Shown here piece after piece: positions 43,871 through 53,069 of a DNA stretch of 64,000 bases (positions within the stretch are counted from its first letter, which is position 1; each line of letters starts with the position of its first letter). Position numbers and translations under genes: made by a program. The notes under the pieces were generated by a model, which saw only the letters and a program-made list of their open reading frames with translations, was not told where the DNA came from and made no database searches. Source of the stretch: Flavobacterium flabelliforme (GTDB taxonomy: Bacteria; Bacteroidota; Bacteroidia; Flavobacteriales; Flavobacteriaceae); NCBI RefSeq assembly GCF_017948675.1, contig NZ_JAGFBU010000003.1:211627-275626 (forward strand), read 5' to 3'.

Positions 43871-43892
43871 TATAACTTTTTATTAAATCATA
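43871..43892 (-). promoter_or_regulatory. Peroxide-response element candidate upstream of katG
   Basis: On the minus strand the element begins TATGATTTAATAAAAA, 14 of 16 identical to the element before the peroxiredoxin gene, and lies 34 bases upstream of the -7 box. It runs into TTATAATCATAATCA (43862-43876), which matches the PerR box consensus at 12 of 14 defined positions, so it may be bound by a Fur/PerR-type or OxyR regulator. Confidence 0.45.
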
Positions 43893-43979
43893 GTTTTTTG
43901 TTATGTCGTTAAAAAATATTAGAAAATGAGCAAAATATTGTGAAATTGGAAACAATAATTGAAATACAGCATTTTAAAA

Positions 43980-45437
43980 TTAAATTTTTACTTCCGATAC
44001 TAACTGTCTAATTTTGATGTTAAAAGCAGCAAAAATTAAAGTCATGAAAGGACTAATAATATTAAAAAAGGCATAAGGCAAATAATCTATAGTTGAAACC
44101 CCTAAAGTTCCAGCATGATAAGCTCCGCAAGTATTCCAAGGTATTAAAACAGAAGAAACAGTTCCTGCATCTTCAAGAGTTCTACTTAAATTTTCTGGTG
44201 CTAAGCCTTTATTTTTATAAGCTTTTGCGAACATTTTTCCTGGAACTACTATGGCTAAATATTGATCTGATGCCGTTATGTTTAGTGCTAAACAGCTTCC
44301 TACGGTTGCTGCAAATAAACCAAAAGTAGTATGCGCTAATTTAAGCAATGATTGACTAATTCTTGACAAAGCACCAATAGCATCCATGACACCACCAAAA
44401 ACCATTGCACAAAGAATTAACCAAATTGTACCCAGCATTTTTTGCATTCCACCAGAGGTGAAAAGTGTTTCTAATGTTTTATTTTCCGTTGGTACAATTA
44501 CCTCTGCAGTAATAGCATTCATAATTCCTTTATATGCCGATTGAAAAGTCATTTGTTCTACTCCTGCGATTTGATTAATGATTTGTGGCTGAAAAAATAA
44601 AGCAAAAAAGCCAGCTAATAATGTACCTATTAATAAAGCAATTAATGGTTCTGTCTTTCTAACAATTAAACCAATAACAATTATAGGTACAGTAAATAGC
44701 CAAGGTGAGATTGTAAAAGAATTTTGAATATCTGTTAGTAGTTTGGCTATATCAACATCACCCTTAATGTCTACTGATAAACCTAGAATAATAAATAAAA
44801 TAAGTGTAAGGATATATGTTGGTATGGTTGTCAATGCCATATAGCGAATATGCGTAAACAAATCTGTTCCGGCCATAGCAGGAGCAAGGTTTGTTGTGTC
44901 TGACATTGGTGATAATTTATCTCCAAAATAAGCACCCGAAATTACTGCGCCTGCTACCATTCCTAGATCAAAACCTAAAGCGCCACCTACACCAATTAGT
45001 GCAATACCAACCGTAGCACTAGTAGTCCAAGAACTTCCTGTTGCTATAGAAATTATAGAACAGATGATTAAAGTAGCCGGTAAAAAAATTGCTGGACTTA
45101 GGATTTGTAAACCATAATAAATCATTGAGGGAATGATTCCGCTAATAAGCCAAGTACCGGCCAACGCACCGACCATTAATAATATCAAAATAGCGCCAAC
45201 GGTAGCCTTAATATTTTCGGCTACTTCTTCCATCATTTTGATAAAAGTAACTTTGTTAAAAAAGCCCACTATTGCAGCTACTGCAGCCCCTAGTAATAAA
45301 ACAAATTGGTTACTGCCGCTTAAAGCTTCATCGCCAAAAACATAAACATTAAAACCTAACATTGTAATAAGTGCCGCAACAGGAATTAAAGCTTCTCCAA
45401 TTGATAATTCTTTATTTCTGTTAATTTTGGTATCCAT
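43980..45437 (-). CDS. nhaC: Na+/H+ antiporter NhaC-type
   Basis: 485 residues, ATG at 45437. About eleven to twelve membrane helices. Family blocks are ATGSSWTTSATVGIALIGVG, GAVISGAYFGDKLSPMSDTT, NLAPAMAGTDLFTHIRYM and SVLIPWNTCGAYHAGTLG. It exports sodium for protons at the inner membrane, supporting pH and Na+ balance. It stands alone, divergent from nothing and separated by about 180 bases from katG. Intact. Confidence 0.92.
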   Translation of the reverse strand: MDTKINRNKELSIGEALIPVAALITMLGFNVYVFGDEALSGSNQFVLLLGAAVAAIVGFFNKVTFIKMMEEVAENIKATVGAILILLMVGALAGTWLISGIIPSMIYYGLQILSPAIFLPATLIICSIISIATGSSWTTSATVGIALIGVGGALGFDLGMVAGAVISGAYFGDKLSPMSDTTNLAPAMAGTDLFTHIRYMALTTIPTYILTLILFIILGLSVDIKGDVDIAKLLTDIQNSFTISPWLFTVPIIVIGLIVRKTEPLIALLIGTLLAGFFALFFQPQIINQIAGVEQMTFQSAYKGIMNAITAEVIVPTENKTLETLFTSGGMQKMLGTIWLILCAMVFGGVMDAIGALSRISQSLLKLAHTTFGLFAATVGSCLALNITASDQYLAIVVPGKMFAKAYKNKGLAPENLSRTLEDAGTVSSVLIPWNTCGAYHAGTLGVSTIDYLPYAFFNIISPFMTLIFAAFNIKIRQLVSEVKI

Positions 45438-45657
45438 TCTATATCGTTTAAGTTTGCAATATAGATAAAAATGTTGCTATGAGCCTAAAGTGAATTTTTG
45501 AAAACTCCTATTTCAAATGAACTTTAGACTCTTTTTTAACTCCAAAATTATATATGTAATTTAGTATTATTAGCTTTTGAATTTATGGGATTATTTTAAT
45601 GTTTTCTAAATAATAGCATTTATATAAACCATTATTTTTTTGAAATAATTTCTTTTT

Positions 45658-47268
45658 TTATAAATTGCTAATGGTCACAGGTAGTGTTCCTTGGCATTCA
45701 GAATTTAACAGTAATTGATTGGCTGCTGCTTGTTGAAATTCTTCGAAATCCTGATACATTTGTATAATTCCAAGTGCTGAAGTTACGTTTGGAATGACTT
45801 GTAAAACATAAGGATTACCAAAGACATATAAAATACATTTTTTAGATAAAAATATTTTTTTTAAAAATTCTAAAACAGAGTCTTCTAAGTCAAAATTATT
45901 TAATGGTTTTGCTTTTGGTACAAACAAGGATATAATTAACGTATCAAACTCTTTTAGATTTTCTTCTAAATTAGTCATGCTAATTTCATTTTCAATTTCA
46001 AAAGAAAATTCTGGAGAAGATAAATTGGGAGATAAATTTTTAAAAAATGAATTATCACAGTTTTTATAGAGGCTTATTTTGGCTAAACTGTTGTTTGCTT
46101 TTGCAGAATAAACAAGGTCTGTATTTTGGTTATCTTTAATTTTAGTAATGCAATTTTGTGCTATTTTTAGATTTAATTCTGAGGTTTTATCAAAATCAAA
46201 ATTGATAGTGGAGTTTTGTATGAAATTAAAATTTTCATTTAAAATGCCTACTTTTTCTTTACATTTCCACAAACGATTATAGCTTTCTTCAATTCTTTGC
46301 GGAGAAGCGTTTTTTAGAATTTCTTGAATTCCTTCTCTAACATTTACTGCAAAACACAAGATATCGTTTCCAGCATTGAAAGCTTCCCACTCCAATTGCC
46401 CTTTCTTTTGATATAAATCAGAAACGCTTCTCATATTTAGTGCATCAGAAATTACTAAACCATCATAATTTAATTGTTTGCGTAAAAGGGTTTCTATAAT
46501 TGATTTTGATAAAGTTGCAGAAGTGTCTTTTCCTTCATTTAAAGCAGGAACAGCTAAGTGACCAATCATTATCGAATCTACATTATTCTCGATTCCTTTG
46601 ATAAATGGAACTAATTCGTTTGCTAATAATTGCTCTAAATTTTCCTCTAAAATAGGTAATCCCAAATGAGAGTCCACATTAGTGTTTCCGTGTCCAGGAA
46701 AATGTTTGAGGCATCCTAAAACACCCACATCGTTCATTCCTCTAAGATATTCTAAAGCAAAATCACTTACCTTTTCTTTGTTTTCACCAAATGAACGATA
46801 GCCAATTACGGGGTTATTTGGATTATTATTGATATCAGCCAAAGGAGCTAAATTATAATGTATTCCAACTGATTTTAGATCTAAACCAATCTGCTTTCCA
46901 ACTTCGTAAACTAGATGGGATTGCGATTTTGGCAATGCACCAAGAGTAATAGCATAAGGATATTGGGGTGTTTTTTCGACACGCATGGCCAATCCCCATT
47001 CGGCATCAATACTCATCAATAGTGGTGTAGGAGCACATTTTTGATAACGAACGATAAGTTCTTTTAGACGCTGGCAACTGTCATCGTTTAGAATTACTTT
47101 TTTCTTGGTTTCATAATTGGTAGCGGCACTGGCTCTACTATGAAAAAAAGTTAAACCACCAATATTATGATCTCTTATTAATCGTTCTGTTTCTTGAATA
47201 TTTTCTTCGGTATCGTTTATAAAAACGGCTGGAAAAAAGAATTGTCCTATTTTTTGTTCTAAAGTCAT
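45658..47268 (-). CDS. GH3 beta-N-acetylhexosaminidase, cytoplasmic NagZ-like
   Basis: 536 residues, ATG at 47268. No signal peptide. N-terminal GH3 barrel (1-340): KIGQFFFPAVF, SIDAEWGLAMRV, NPVIGYRSFGE, CLKHFPGHGNTNVDSHLGLP (the NagZ His/Asp pair in GHGNTNVDSH) and VISDALNMRSVSD with the catalytic Asp. A C-terminal domain of 190 residues follows, as in longer Bacteroidetes NagZ. It should remove GlcNAc from GlcNAc-anhydroMurNAc or muropeptides in the cytoplasm. Last gene of the peptidoglycan locus. A secreted GH3 lies at 53070-56069, so two compartments are covered. Confidence 0.88.
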   Translation of the reverse strand: MTLEQKIGQFFFPAVFINDTEENIQETERLIRDHNIGGLTFFHSRASAATNYETKKKVILNDDSCQRLKELIVRYQKCAPTPLLMSIDAEWGLAMRVEKTPQYPYAITLGALPKSQSHLVYEVGKQIGLDLKSVGIHYNLAPLADINNNPNNPVIGYRSFGENKEKVSDFALEYLRGMNDVGVLGCLKHFPGHGNTNVDSHLGLPILEENLEQLLANELVPFIKGIENNVDSIMIGHLAVPALNEGKDTSATLSKSIIETLLRKQLNYDGLVISDALNMRSVSDLYQKKGQLEWEAFNAGNDILCFAVNVREGIQEILKNASPQRIEESYNRLWKCKEKVGILNENFNFIQNSTINFDFDKTSELNLKIAQNCITKIKDNQNTDLVYSAKANNSLAKISLYKNCDNSFFKNLSPNLSSPEFSFEIENEISMTNLEENLKEFDTLIISLFVPKAKPLNNFDLEDSVLEFLKKIFLSKKCILYVFGNPYVLQVIPNVTSALGIIQMYQDFEEFQQAAANQLLLNSECQGTLPVTISNL

Positions 47269-47413
47269 TGTATTTAATTTAGTAGTGCCAGATAAAATTT
47301 TAAAAATTTTCAGCGAAGATTATTATTTTACTACTCATTTTTCATCGAGTTACAGCATTGTAAAAATTTTACAAATTTGCATTAGAATTTTGTAGATTTT
47401 TTTTGGAAACTAT

Positions 47414-48724
47414 TTATACCGTTTTCTTACCAAATTCCTTTGGAAAAACTAAAAAACGAGATAATATTAATCCTGGAATAGTTGCCAGGAACACCCAAAT
47501 AAAGAAATTTCCGTATCCTAAATATTCTTGAATATAACCACTTATCATTCCCGGTAGCATCATTCCAAGTGCCATAAATCCAGTTGCAATAGAGTAGTGG
47601 GATGTTTTAGATTCGCCATCTGCGACAAATATTAAATACATCATAAAAGCAGCAAAACCAAAACCATAACCAAATTGTTCAATTATTACTACTAAACTGG
47701 TATAAGTATTCATTGAATAATCAATGTTTGCATAAGAATTATTTATGACAATGTGCATGACATCTTGTGGCTGAAAATGTGATAATAAAACAAATCCTAT
47801 TATAGGCAAGTGCATCACTAAAATCATAGGAAGGAGCCATTTTCCTAATCCATCTTTAGAAATAGCAATTCCGCCTAAAATCCCACCAATCGTTAGTGCA
47901 ATTAATCCTAAAGTTCCATATATAATACCTACATCTTCAGTCTGTAAACCCATTCCACCATTTGCTATTGGATCTACTAAAAAAGGAGTTAGCATTTTTA
48001 ATAATTGCGATTCTCCTAAACGAAATACAAGAATAAATGCTAGAATTAATCCGATTTGTTTTTTCTTAAAAAAACTGCTGAATACTTTTCCAAAATTCTT
48101 CTCTTCCTTTTCGCCTAAAGCAATTGGAAGCTCTGTTTTTGGCGTAGCAAAAAAGTTGTAAAGCGTTAATATTGACATTACAATTCCAACGAAAATCATC
48201 GTGTAAGACCAAGCCTGAACATTATTACCAAAGCGATGTTCTAAATAACCTGCTAATAATATAATTAAGCCATTTCCAGTTAGCATTGATGCTCTATAAA
48301 ACGTGCTTCGAATCCCTAAAAAGAAAGATTGTTGTTCTTTCTCTAAAGCCAACATGTAAAAGCCATCACTGGCAACATCATTGGATGCCGATGCAAATGC
48401 AGCCATCCAAAAAACAGCTAAACTCAGTATGAAAAATTGGCTCGTGGGAATGATAAAACCAACTATTAAAAAGGCAATAGAAATTAGTAATTGCATCGAT
48501 AAAAACCATTTTCTTTTAGTACCATACAAGTCTATAAATGGACTCCATAATGGTTTTATTACCCAAGGTAAATAAAGTAAACTAGTATAAAAACCAATGT
48601 CTTCATTGCTTATTCCCAGGTTTTTGTACATTAATACAGAAACGGATATGATTATTACGTAGGGAAATCCAGAAGCAAAATTTAAAACGGGAATCCAATA
48701 CCAAGGTCTATTATCTGTTTTCAT
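47414..48724 (-). CDS. MFS transporter, AmpG-like muropeptide permease
   Basis: 436 residues, ATG at 48724. Twelve membrane helices. WYWIPVLNFASGFPYVIIIS at the start and YKNLGISNEDIGFYTSLLYL with WVIKPLWSPFIDLYGTKRKW belong to the AmpG/MFS muropeptide family, as does FASASNDVASDGFYMLALEK. AmpG takes GlcNAc-anhydroMurNAc (peptides) into the cytoplasm. Between the GH10-like glycosidase (25 bases) and the cytoplasmic NagZ, it fits the uptake step feeding that enzyme and AnmK. Substrate is inferred. Confidence 0.85.
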   Translation of the reverse strand: MKTDNRPWYWIPVLNFASGFPYVIIISVSVLMYKNLGISNEDIGFYTSLLYLPWVIKPLWSPFIDLYGTKRKWFLSMQLLISIAFLIVGFIIPTSQFFILSLAVFWMAAFASASNDVASDGFYMLALEKEQQSFFLGIRSTFYRASMLTGNGLIILLAGYLEHRFGNNVQAWSYTMIFVGIVMSILTLYNFFATPKTELPIALGEKEEKNFGKVFSSFFKKKQIGLILAFILVFRLGESQLLKMLTPFLVDPIANGGMGLQTEDVGIIYGTLGLIALTIGGILGGIAISKDGLGKWLLPMILVMHLPIIGFVLLSHFQPQDVMHIVINNSYANIDYSMNTYTSLVVIIEQFGYGFGFAAFMMYLIFVADGESKTSHYSIATGFMALGMMLPGMISGYIQEYLGYGNFFIWVFLATIPGLILSRFLVFPKEFGKKTV

Positions 48725-48749
48725 CTAGGGAAATTAAAGTCAGTTAAGT

Positions 48750-50282
48750 TTATTGTGCAAATTGCAGTTCTGTAGGTTCACTTTCATTACCATAATAGTC
48801 TATAAATGTGATCGCATAAGTCGCATTTTTATCAAATTTGTTAGTAGGAATAGCAACCTCTACAGTATCACTATTTTGTTTATAAGCTATTTTATTACTA
48901 ATTTGAGTGGCATCGTTAATATCAATTTTTATACTGGATGGAGCACTATAAACCATTAGATAACGCACTTTACTATATAAAGGATATTGCACATTAAAAC
49001 GCGTCGATAGAGAATCTGTAACGATATTAGTTGGTGTTGGTACAATGACCATTTTTTTAACAGAATTTGGTACCACTATAGGAAGCGCTGGATATTTATA
49101 TTGATTTTCTGTAAGTAATTTTGTAACACTTTGATTTCTGTTTATAAATGATTTAGCGCTAAAAAAAGCATTTCCTTGAATGTTTTTATAGTTTCTTGCA
49201 AAGTCTATTTGATTTGGAATTTCTTTTGGATTATTCCATCTTTTATCAGAATCTGCGTTGATTTTATAACTTCCGTTTCCAATATAAACAGCTACATTTT
49301 TGGAGTTTTCTGACCACCAGCGTAAGAGTTTTGAATAAGAAGCTTTTGGGTGATCCATACTCCAATACAATTGTGGTATTAAGTAATCAATCCACCTGTA
49401 TTCCATCCAAGCCATTGGATCTGCAAATAAATCATCATAATTGGTTTGGCCAGATTCTGTTTCTGAACCTCTAGGATCTACAGATTTATTGCGCCAAACT
49501 CCGAAAGGACTGATTCCAAATTGTACCCAAGGTTTACTGTTTTTTATGGCAATAGCAATGCATCTTACAAAATCGTTTACGTTAGATCGTCTCCAATCTT
49601 CTAAGGACATTCCGTCTCCATATTTTATAAAAGAGGCCGCATCGTTAAATTTTTCTCCTGGAACTTTATACGGATAAAAATAATCATCAAAGTGAATAGC
49701 ATCTATGTCATAATTAGCCACTACTTCTTCAACAACAGCCGTTAGATGGTTTTGAACCTCTGGAAGAGCAGGGTTATAATAATATTTTCCAGCATATTTA
49801 ATCATCCAATCTGGATGTTTATAAAAATCATGCTCAGGACTTAATTCTTCCGTTTTTAAATTCATTGTTGCACGATACGGATTTAACCAAGCATGAAATT
49901 CGAAGCCTCTTTGATGTGCTTCTGTAATCATCCATTCTAATGGATCAAAATAGGGATTGGGTGCTTTTCCTTCTTTTCCAGTTAAATATTTGGACCAAGG
50001 CGCTAATTTTGACGGATAAAAAGCATCGCCTACACTACGAATCTGAACAATGACAGCATTATAATTTAATTTTTTATAAGTATCTAAAATCTCTAAATAA
50101 TCGGCTTTTTGTTTAGCAACGTTATCTGTGCTCGTTTTTGGCCAGTCTATATTTGCTACCGTTGCAATCCAAACGGCTCTAAATTCATTTTTGGGATGGG
50201 CTACCAATTCTTGTGCATTTCCTTTCGAAAAAGAGCATGTAAGAAAGGAAATAACTAAAAGAATGTGCTTGTAATTGTTCAT
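48750..50282 (-). CDS. GH10-like glycosidase (DUF187/GHL10)
   Basis: 510 residues, ATG at 50282. Signal peptide HILLVISFLTCSFSKGNAQ. The catalytic barrel shows EFRAVWIATVANIDWPKTST, YNAVIVQIRSVGDAFYPSKL, WLNPYRATMNL, AIHFDDYFYPYKVPGEKFND and FGISPFGVWRN, the GHL10 signature. The last 110 residues form a Fn3-like domain. It is a periplasmic or surface hydrolase; some relatives act on peptidoglycan or polysaccharide, but the bond here is unknown. Position between the acyltransferase and the muropeptide permease argues for a peptidoglycan role. Confidence 0.88.
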   Translation of the reverse strand: MNNYKHILLVISFLTCSFSKGNAQELVAHPKNEFRAVWIATVANIDWPKTSTDNVAKQKADYLEILDTYKKLNYNAVIVQIRSVGDAFYPSKLAPWSKYLTGKEGKAPNPYFDPLEWMITEAHQRGFEFHAWLNPYRATMNLKTEELSPEHDFYKHPDWMIKYAGKYYYNPALPEVQNHLTAVVEEVVANYDIDAIHFDDYFYPYKVPGEKFNDAASFIKYGDGMSLEDWRRSNVNDFVRCIAIAIKNSKPWVQFGISPFGVWRNKSVDPRGSETESGQTNYDDLFADPMAWMEYRWIDYLIPQLYWSMDHPKASYSKLLRWWSENSKNVAVYIGNGSYKINADSDKRWNNPKEIPNQIDFARNYKNIQGNAFFSAKSFINRNQSVTKLLTENQYKYPALPIVVPNSVKKMVIVPTPTNIVTDSLSTRFNVQYPLYSKVRYLMVYSAPSSIKIDINDATQISNKIAYKQNSDTVEVAIPTNKFDKNATYAITFIDYYGNESEPTELQFAQ

Positions 50283-50433
50283 CAGATTTTTATTTATAAA
50301 GTAATCAAAATTAGTTTTTTTAGTGAAATTTACCAGTGAAATAGGTTTTATAATTTGACTTATTTTCCTGCTTCAATTTCTTTGCCAAATTAGAGTTGCT
50401 CTTGTGTAAAATGTTTAATAATGATTTTTAAAT

Positions 50434-51705
50434 TTATACTTTAAAGAATAATTTATATTTATAAAATCCCCATAAAATTAAACTCCAAAAAACTGCGTAT
50501 CCCACAGCATAAAATAGTGATGCATTTAAAGGATCACTAAAAAGAGGAACGATGTTAAAATCGTATATAAATTTTTGAAGATTAATTGGTTCACTCGTTC
50601 CATTAGAATTTTCAATTTTGATAGCGCTTAAAGCTCTCGGAATTATTCCAGAAAAGAAAAATACAATCATTGGATTTACACCCCAAACTAAAAATAATTT
50701 AGTCCATCTTTTATAATCTGCTACATCAATGATGTAGTATAAAAGTGTTAGGCACAAAGAGGCAATTCCTGCTGTGTATAAAACATAAGAACTACTCCAC
50801 AATGATTTGTTTATTGGAAAAACAATTCCCCAAATTAGTCCTAGAATTAGCAGAATAATTCCGGCAATGGCTGTTTTTTTTACTATTTCTAATTTTTCAA
50901 TTGGTTTATTTAAAATCTGACCAATATACATTCCTAAGATTCCCGAGGCTATTGCTGGTAAGGTACTTAAAATCCCTTCTGGATCCCAAGTTTTAGAGGA
51001 AGCCCATAAATGACCATTGAGTACTAAATTATCTATCCAAGCAGCTAAGTTGGTCCCTTTTTGTAAATTTGCTGGCCCAAATCCGGGGACAGGGATTAAG
51101 GTCATCAGAGCCCAATAAACCAGCAAGATAATAGATGCTATTACAAGTTGTGTTTTAAGATTTGTTTTTAAATATAAAAGGGAACTAAAGAAATAAACAA
51201 TTCCAATTCTTTGTAAAACTCCTGGAATTCTTACGTCTTCATAAGCCGGAATGCCACTATAAGCCAAGAATAATAGTATTGCTAATAATAGAAAAACTAA
51301 GTACGATTTAATTTTTAAAGTGAAGTTTCCTAAAAGGGCATAAGATACTGCAAATGTTATTATCAGTCTTGCAATTAACAAAGGAATGCCTTCCAATGAT
51401 AACACTTCAATTCGGCTAAAGAAATTTAAAAATAAACCCAAACAGAAAATGCGTAACGAACGAACCAAAATTTTATTAAAAACGGCATAATCCAACAGTT
51501 TTGAAGGCATAGCAAATGGAATTGCTGTTCCCATTATGAAAATAAAAAAGGGGAAAACTAAATCAGTAGGGGTACAGCCGTTCCACTCGGCATGTTCTAA
51601 CGGAGGATAAATATGAGACCAACTTCCGGGATTATTTACAATAGTCATCAGTAAAATGGTAAATCCTCTGAAGACATCAAGTGAAATTAAACGTTCTTTT
51701 TGCAT
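50434..51705 (-). CDS. NagX-like membrane acyltransferase (DUF5009/COG4299)
   Basis: I take the ATG at 51705 (423 residues), where the protein begins MQKERLISLDVFRGFTILLM; the frame is open to 51858 but that would overlap anmK by 125 bases. About ten membrane helices. AEWNGCTPTDLVFPFFIFIM and GIPAYEDVRIPGVLQRIGIV are the hallmarks of the heparan-alpha-glucosaminide acetyltransferase family. Relatives pass an acetyl group across the membrane to glucosamine. Its place in a MurNAc locus suggests amino-sugar modification; the substrate is unknown. 29 bases after anmK. Confidence 0.85.
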   Translation of the reverse strand: MQKERLISLDVFRGFTILLMTIVNNPGSWSHIYPPLEHAEWNGCTPTDLVFPFFIFIMGTAIPFAMPSKLLDYAVFNKILVRSLRIFCLGLFLNFFSRIEVLSLEGIPLLIARLIITFAVSYALLGNFTLKIKSYLVFLLLAILLFLAYSGIPAYEDVRIPGVLQRIGIVYFFSSLLYLKTNLKTQLVIASIILLVYWALMTLIPVPGFGPANLQKGTNLAAWIDNLVLNGHLWASSKTWDPEGILSTLPAIASGILGMYIGQILNKPIEKLEIVKKTAIAGIILLILGLIWGIVFPINKSLWSSSYVLYTAGIASLCLTLLYYIIDVADYKRWTKLFLVWGVNPMIVFFFSGIIPRALSAIKIENSNGTSEPINLQKFIYDFNIVPLFSDPLNASLFYAVGYAVFWSLILWGFYKYKLFFKV

Positions 51706-51733
51706 GGTATTAGTTTGGTTAGTTTTAGTTTTT

Positions 51734-52942
51734 TTAATACGGGAAAGAAATTTTCCCCATAGATACGGAAGGAATTCCTTTGAGTTTTCCAAAATTTGAT
51801 TTTCCTCCAGAAACAGTTTCATTAGCCAGAATAGCAAATAGTAACGCTTCTTTAGCATCTCCCGAAATTCCTAAATCATCGGTTTTTGCAAAAGTACAAG
51901 GCAATAATTCTTTAAGCCATTGCACTAATAATGGATTGTGTGCACCGCCACCAGACATGTAAATAGTAAATGTTTGAGGATCATAAATACTGGTATTTAT
52001 TACAAAATGTATAGCCTCGGCAATAGTTTCAGCACTAAAGCGAGTTAATGTTGCTAATAAATCAGAAATTGAAATGTTTGTTGTGTTGCTTTGGGCTTGA
52101 GCTTTTTTTACATAATCTATATTAAAAAGTTCTGGACCTGTAGTTTTAGGAAACGACTTTGTAAAAAAATCATGTGATTTTAAACTTTCTAAAAGTGACT
52201 CATTTATAGAACCCGTTTTAGCAATTTCTGCATCTTGATCAAATGATTTATTTGGAAAATGAAGTTTTGTAAAGGCATCAATCAAGGTGTTTCCGGTTCC
52301 TGTATCGGTTACAAAAACCTCTTCTGGATTACTAGAAGTAGGCAAGTAAGTGAAATTTGAAATTCCGCCCATGTTGAGCATAATTCTATTTTCTCCTTTT
52401 TTTGAAAACAGGAAGTAATCACCATAAACGGCTAAAGGTGCGCCTTCGCCGCCCGCGGCAACATGTTTTTGTCTAAAATCAGATACGGTTATAATTCCTG
52501 TTTTAACTGCTATATGATCGCCATCTCCAATTTGCAATGTGGCATTTGGGAATTTTTCTTGTTGGTGTAAAATCTTTGGAGCATGAAAAACAGTTTGACC
52601 GTGGGATGCAATTAAATCGATTTTATCTGCATCAATTTGCCATTTATTTAAACATTTCAAAATCATATTCGCATGCAGAATACCAATCCATTCATTCAGT
52701 AAAACGAGTTTTTGAAAATTAATTGTTTGTTTTGCAAAAACAGATCTGATTTCCAATTTTATGTCTTCGGAATAATCAACAGTTTCAAATTCAATTAATT
52801 TTACTTCTGTTTCTTCACCTGAAGCTGAAATTTCACATAAAGCCACATCCAAACCATCTAATGAAGTTCCTGACATCAAACCAATAATAGCGCGTGTTGG
52901 CTTTTGTGCAATTTGATAAAGAGATTCTATATTTGAATTCAT
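51734..52942 (-). CDS. anmK: Anhydro-N-acetylmuramic acid kinase AnmK
   Basis: 402 residues, ATG at 52942. It begins with IIGLMSGTSLDGLDVALCEI, the ATP-binding start of AnmK. Then come LIASHGQTVFHAPKILHQQ, LQIGDGDHIAVKTGIITVSD, NMGGISNFTYLP and VTDTGTGNTLIDAFTK with the catalytic Asp in FVTDTGTGN, and IYMSGGGAHNPLLVQWL near the C-terminus. It opens the 1,6-anhydro ring of anhMurNAc while phosphorylating it, giving MurNAc-6-phosphate for MurQ (57717-58544). Cytoplasmic. Intact. Confidence 0.95.
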   Translation of the reverse strand: MNSNIESLYQIAQKPTRAIIGLMSGTSLDGLDVALCEISASGEETEVKLIEFETVDYSEDIKLEIRSVFAKQTINFQKLVLLNEWIGILHANMILKCLNKWQIDADKIDLIASHGQTVFHAPKILHQQEKFPNATLQIGDGDHIAVKTGIITVSDFRQKHVAAGGEGAPLAVYGDYFLFSKKGENRIMLNMGGISNFTYLPTSSNPEEVFVTDTGTGNTLIDAFTKLHFPNKSFDQDAEIAKTGSINESLLESLKSHDFFTKSFPKTTGPELFNIDYVKKAQAQSNTTNISISDLLATLTRFSAETIAEAIHFVINTSIYDPQTFTIYMSGGGAHNPLLVQWLKELLPCTFAKTDDLGISGDAKEALLFAILANETVSGGKSNFGKLKGIPSVSMGKISFPY

Positions 52943-53069
52943 AATTGTCTGTGTAATGAAAATAAGGTCTTTTGTTAAATACTTATTAGTATTTTATTTT
53001 GTAAATTTAAAAGTTTTAATTGTTTTAAATAAAATTATAAACGCTTCATACAATTTTAAGTTTATTCTG

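Noticed and set aside
51706..51858. Extended N-terminus of the NagX-like protein
   Set aside because: It would overlap anmK by 125 bases; the family begins at the LISLDVFRG motif right after the ATG at 51705.
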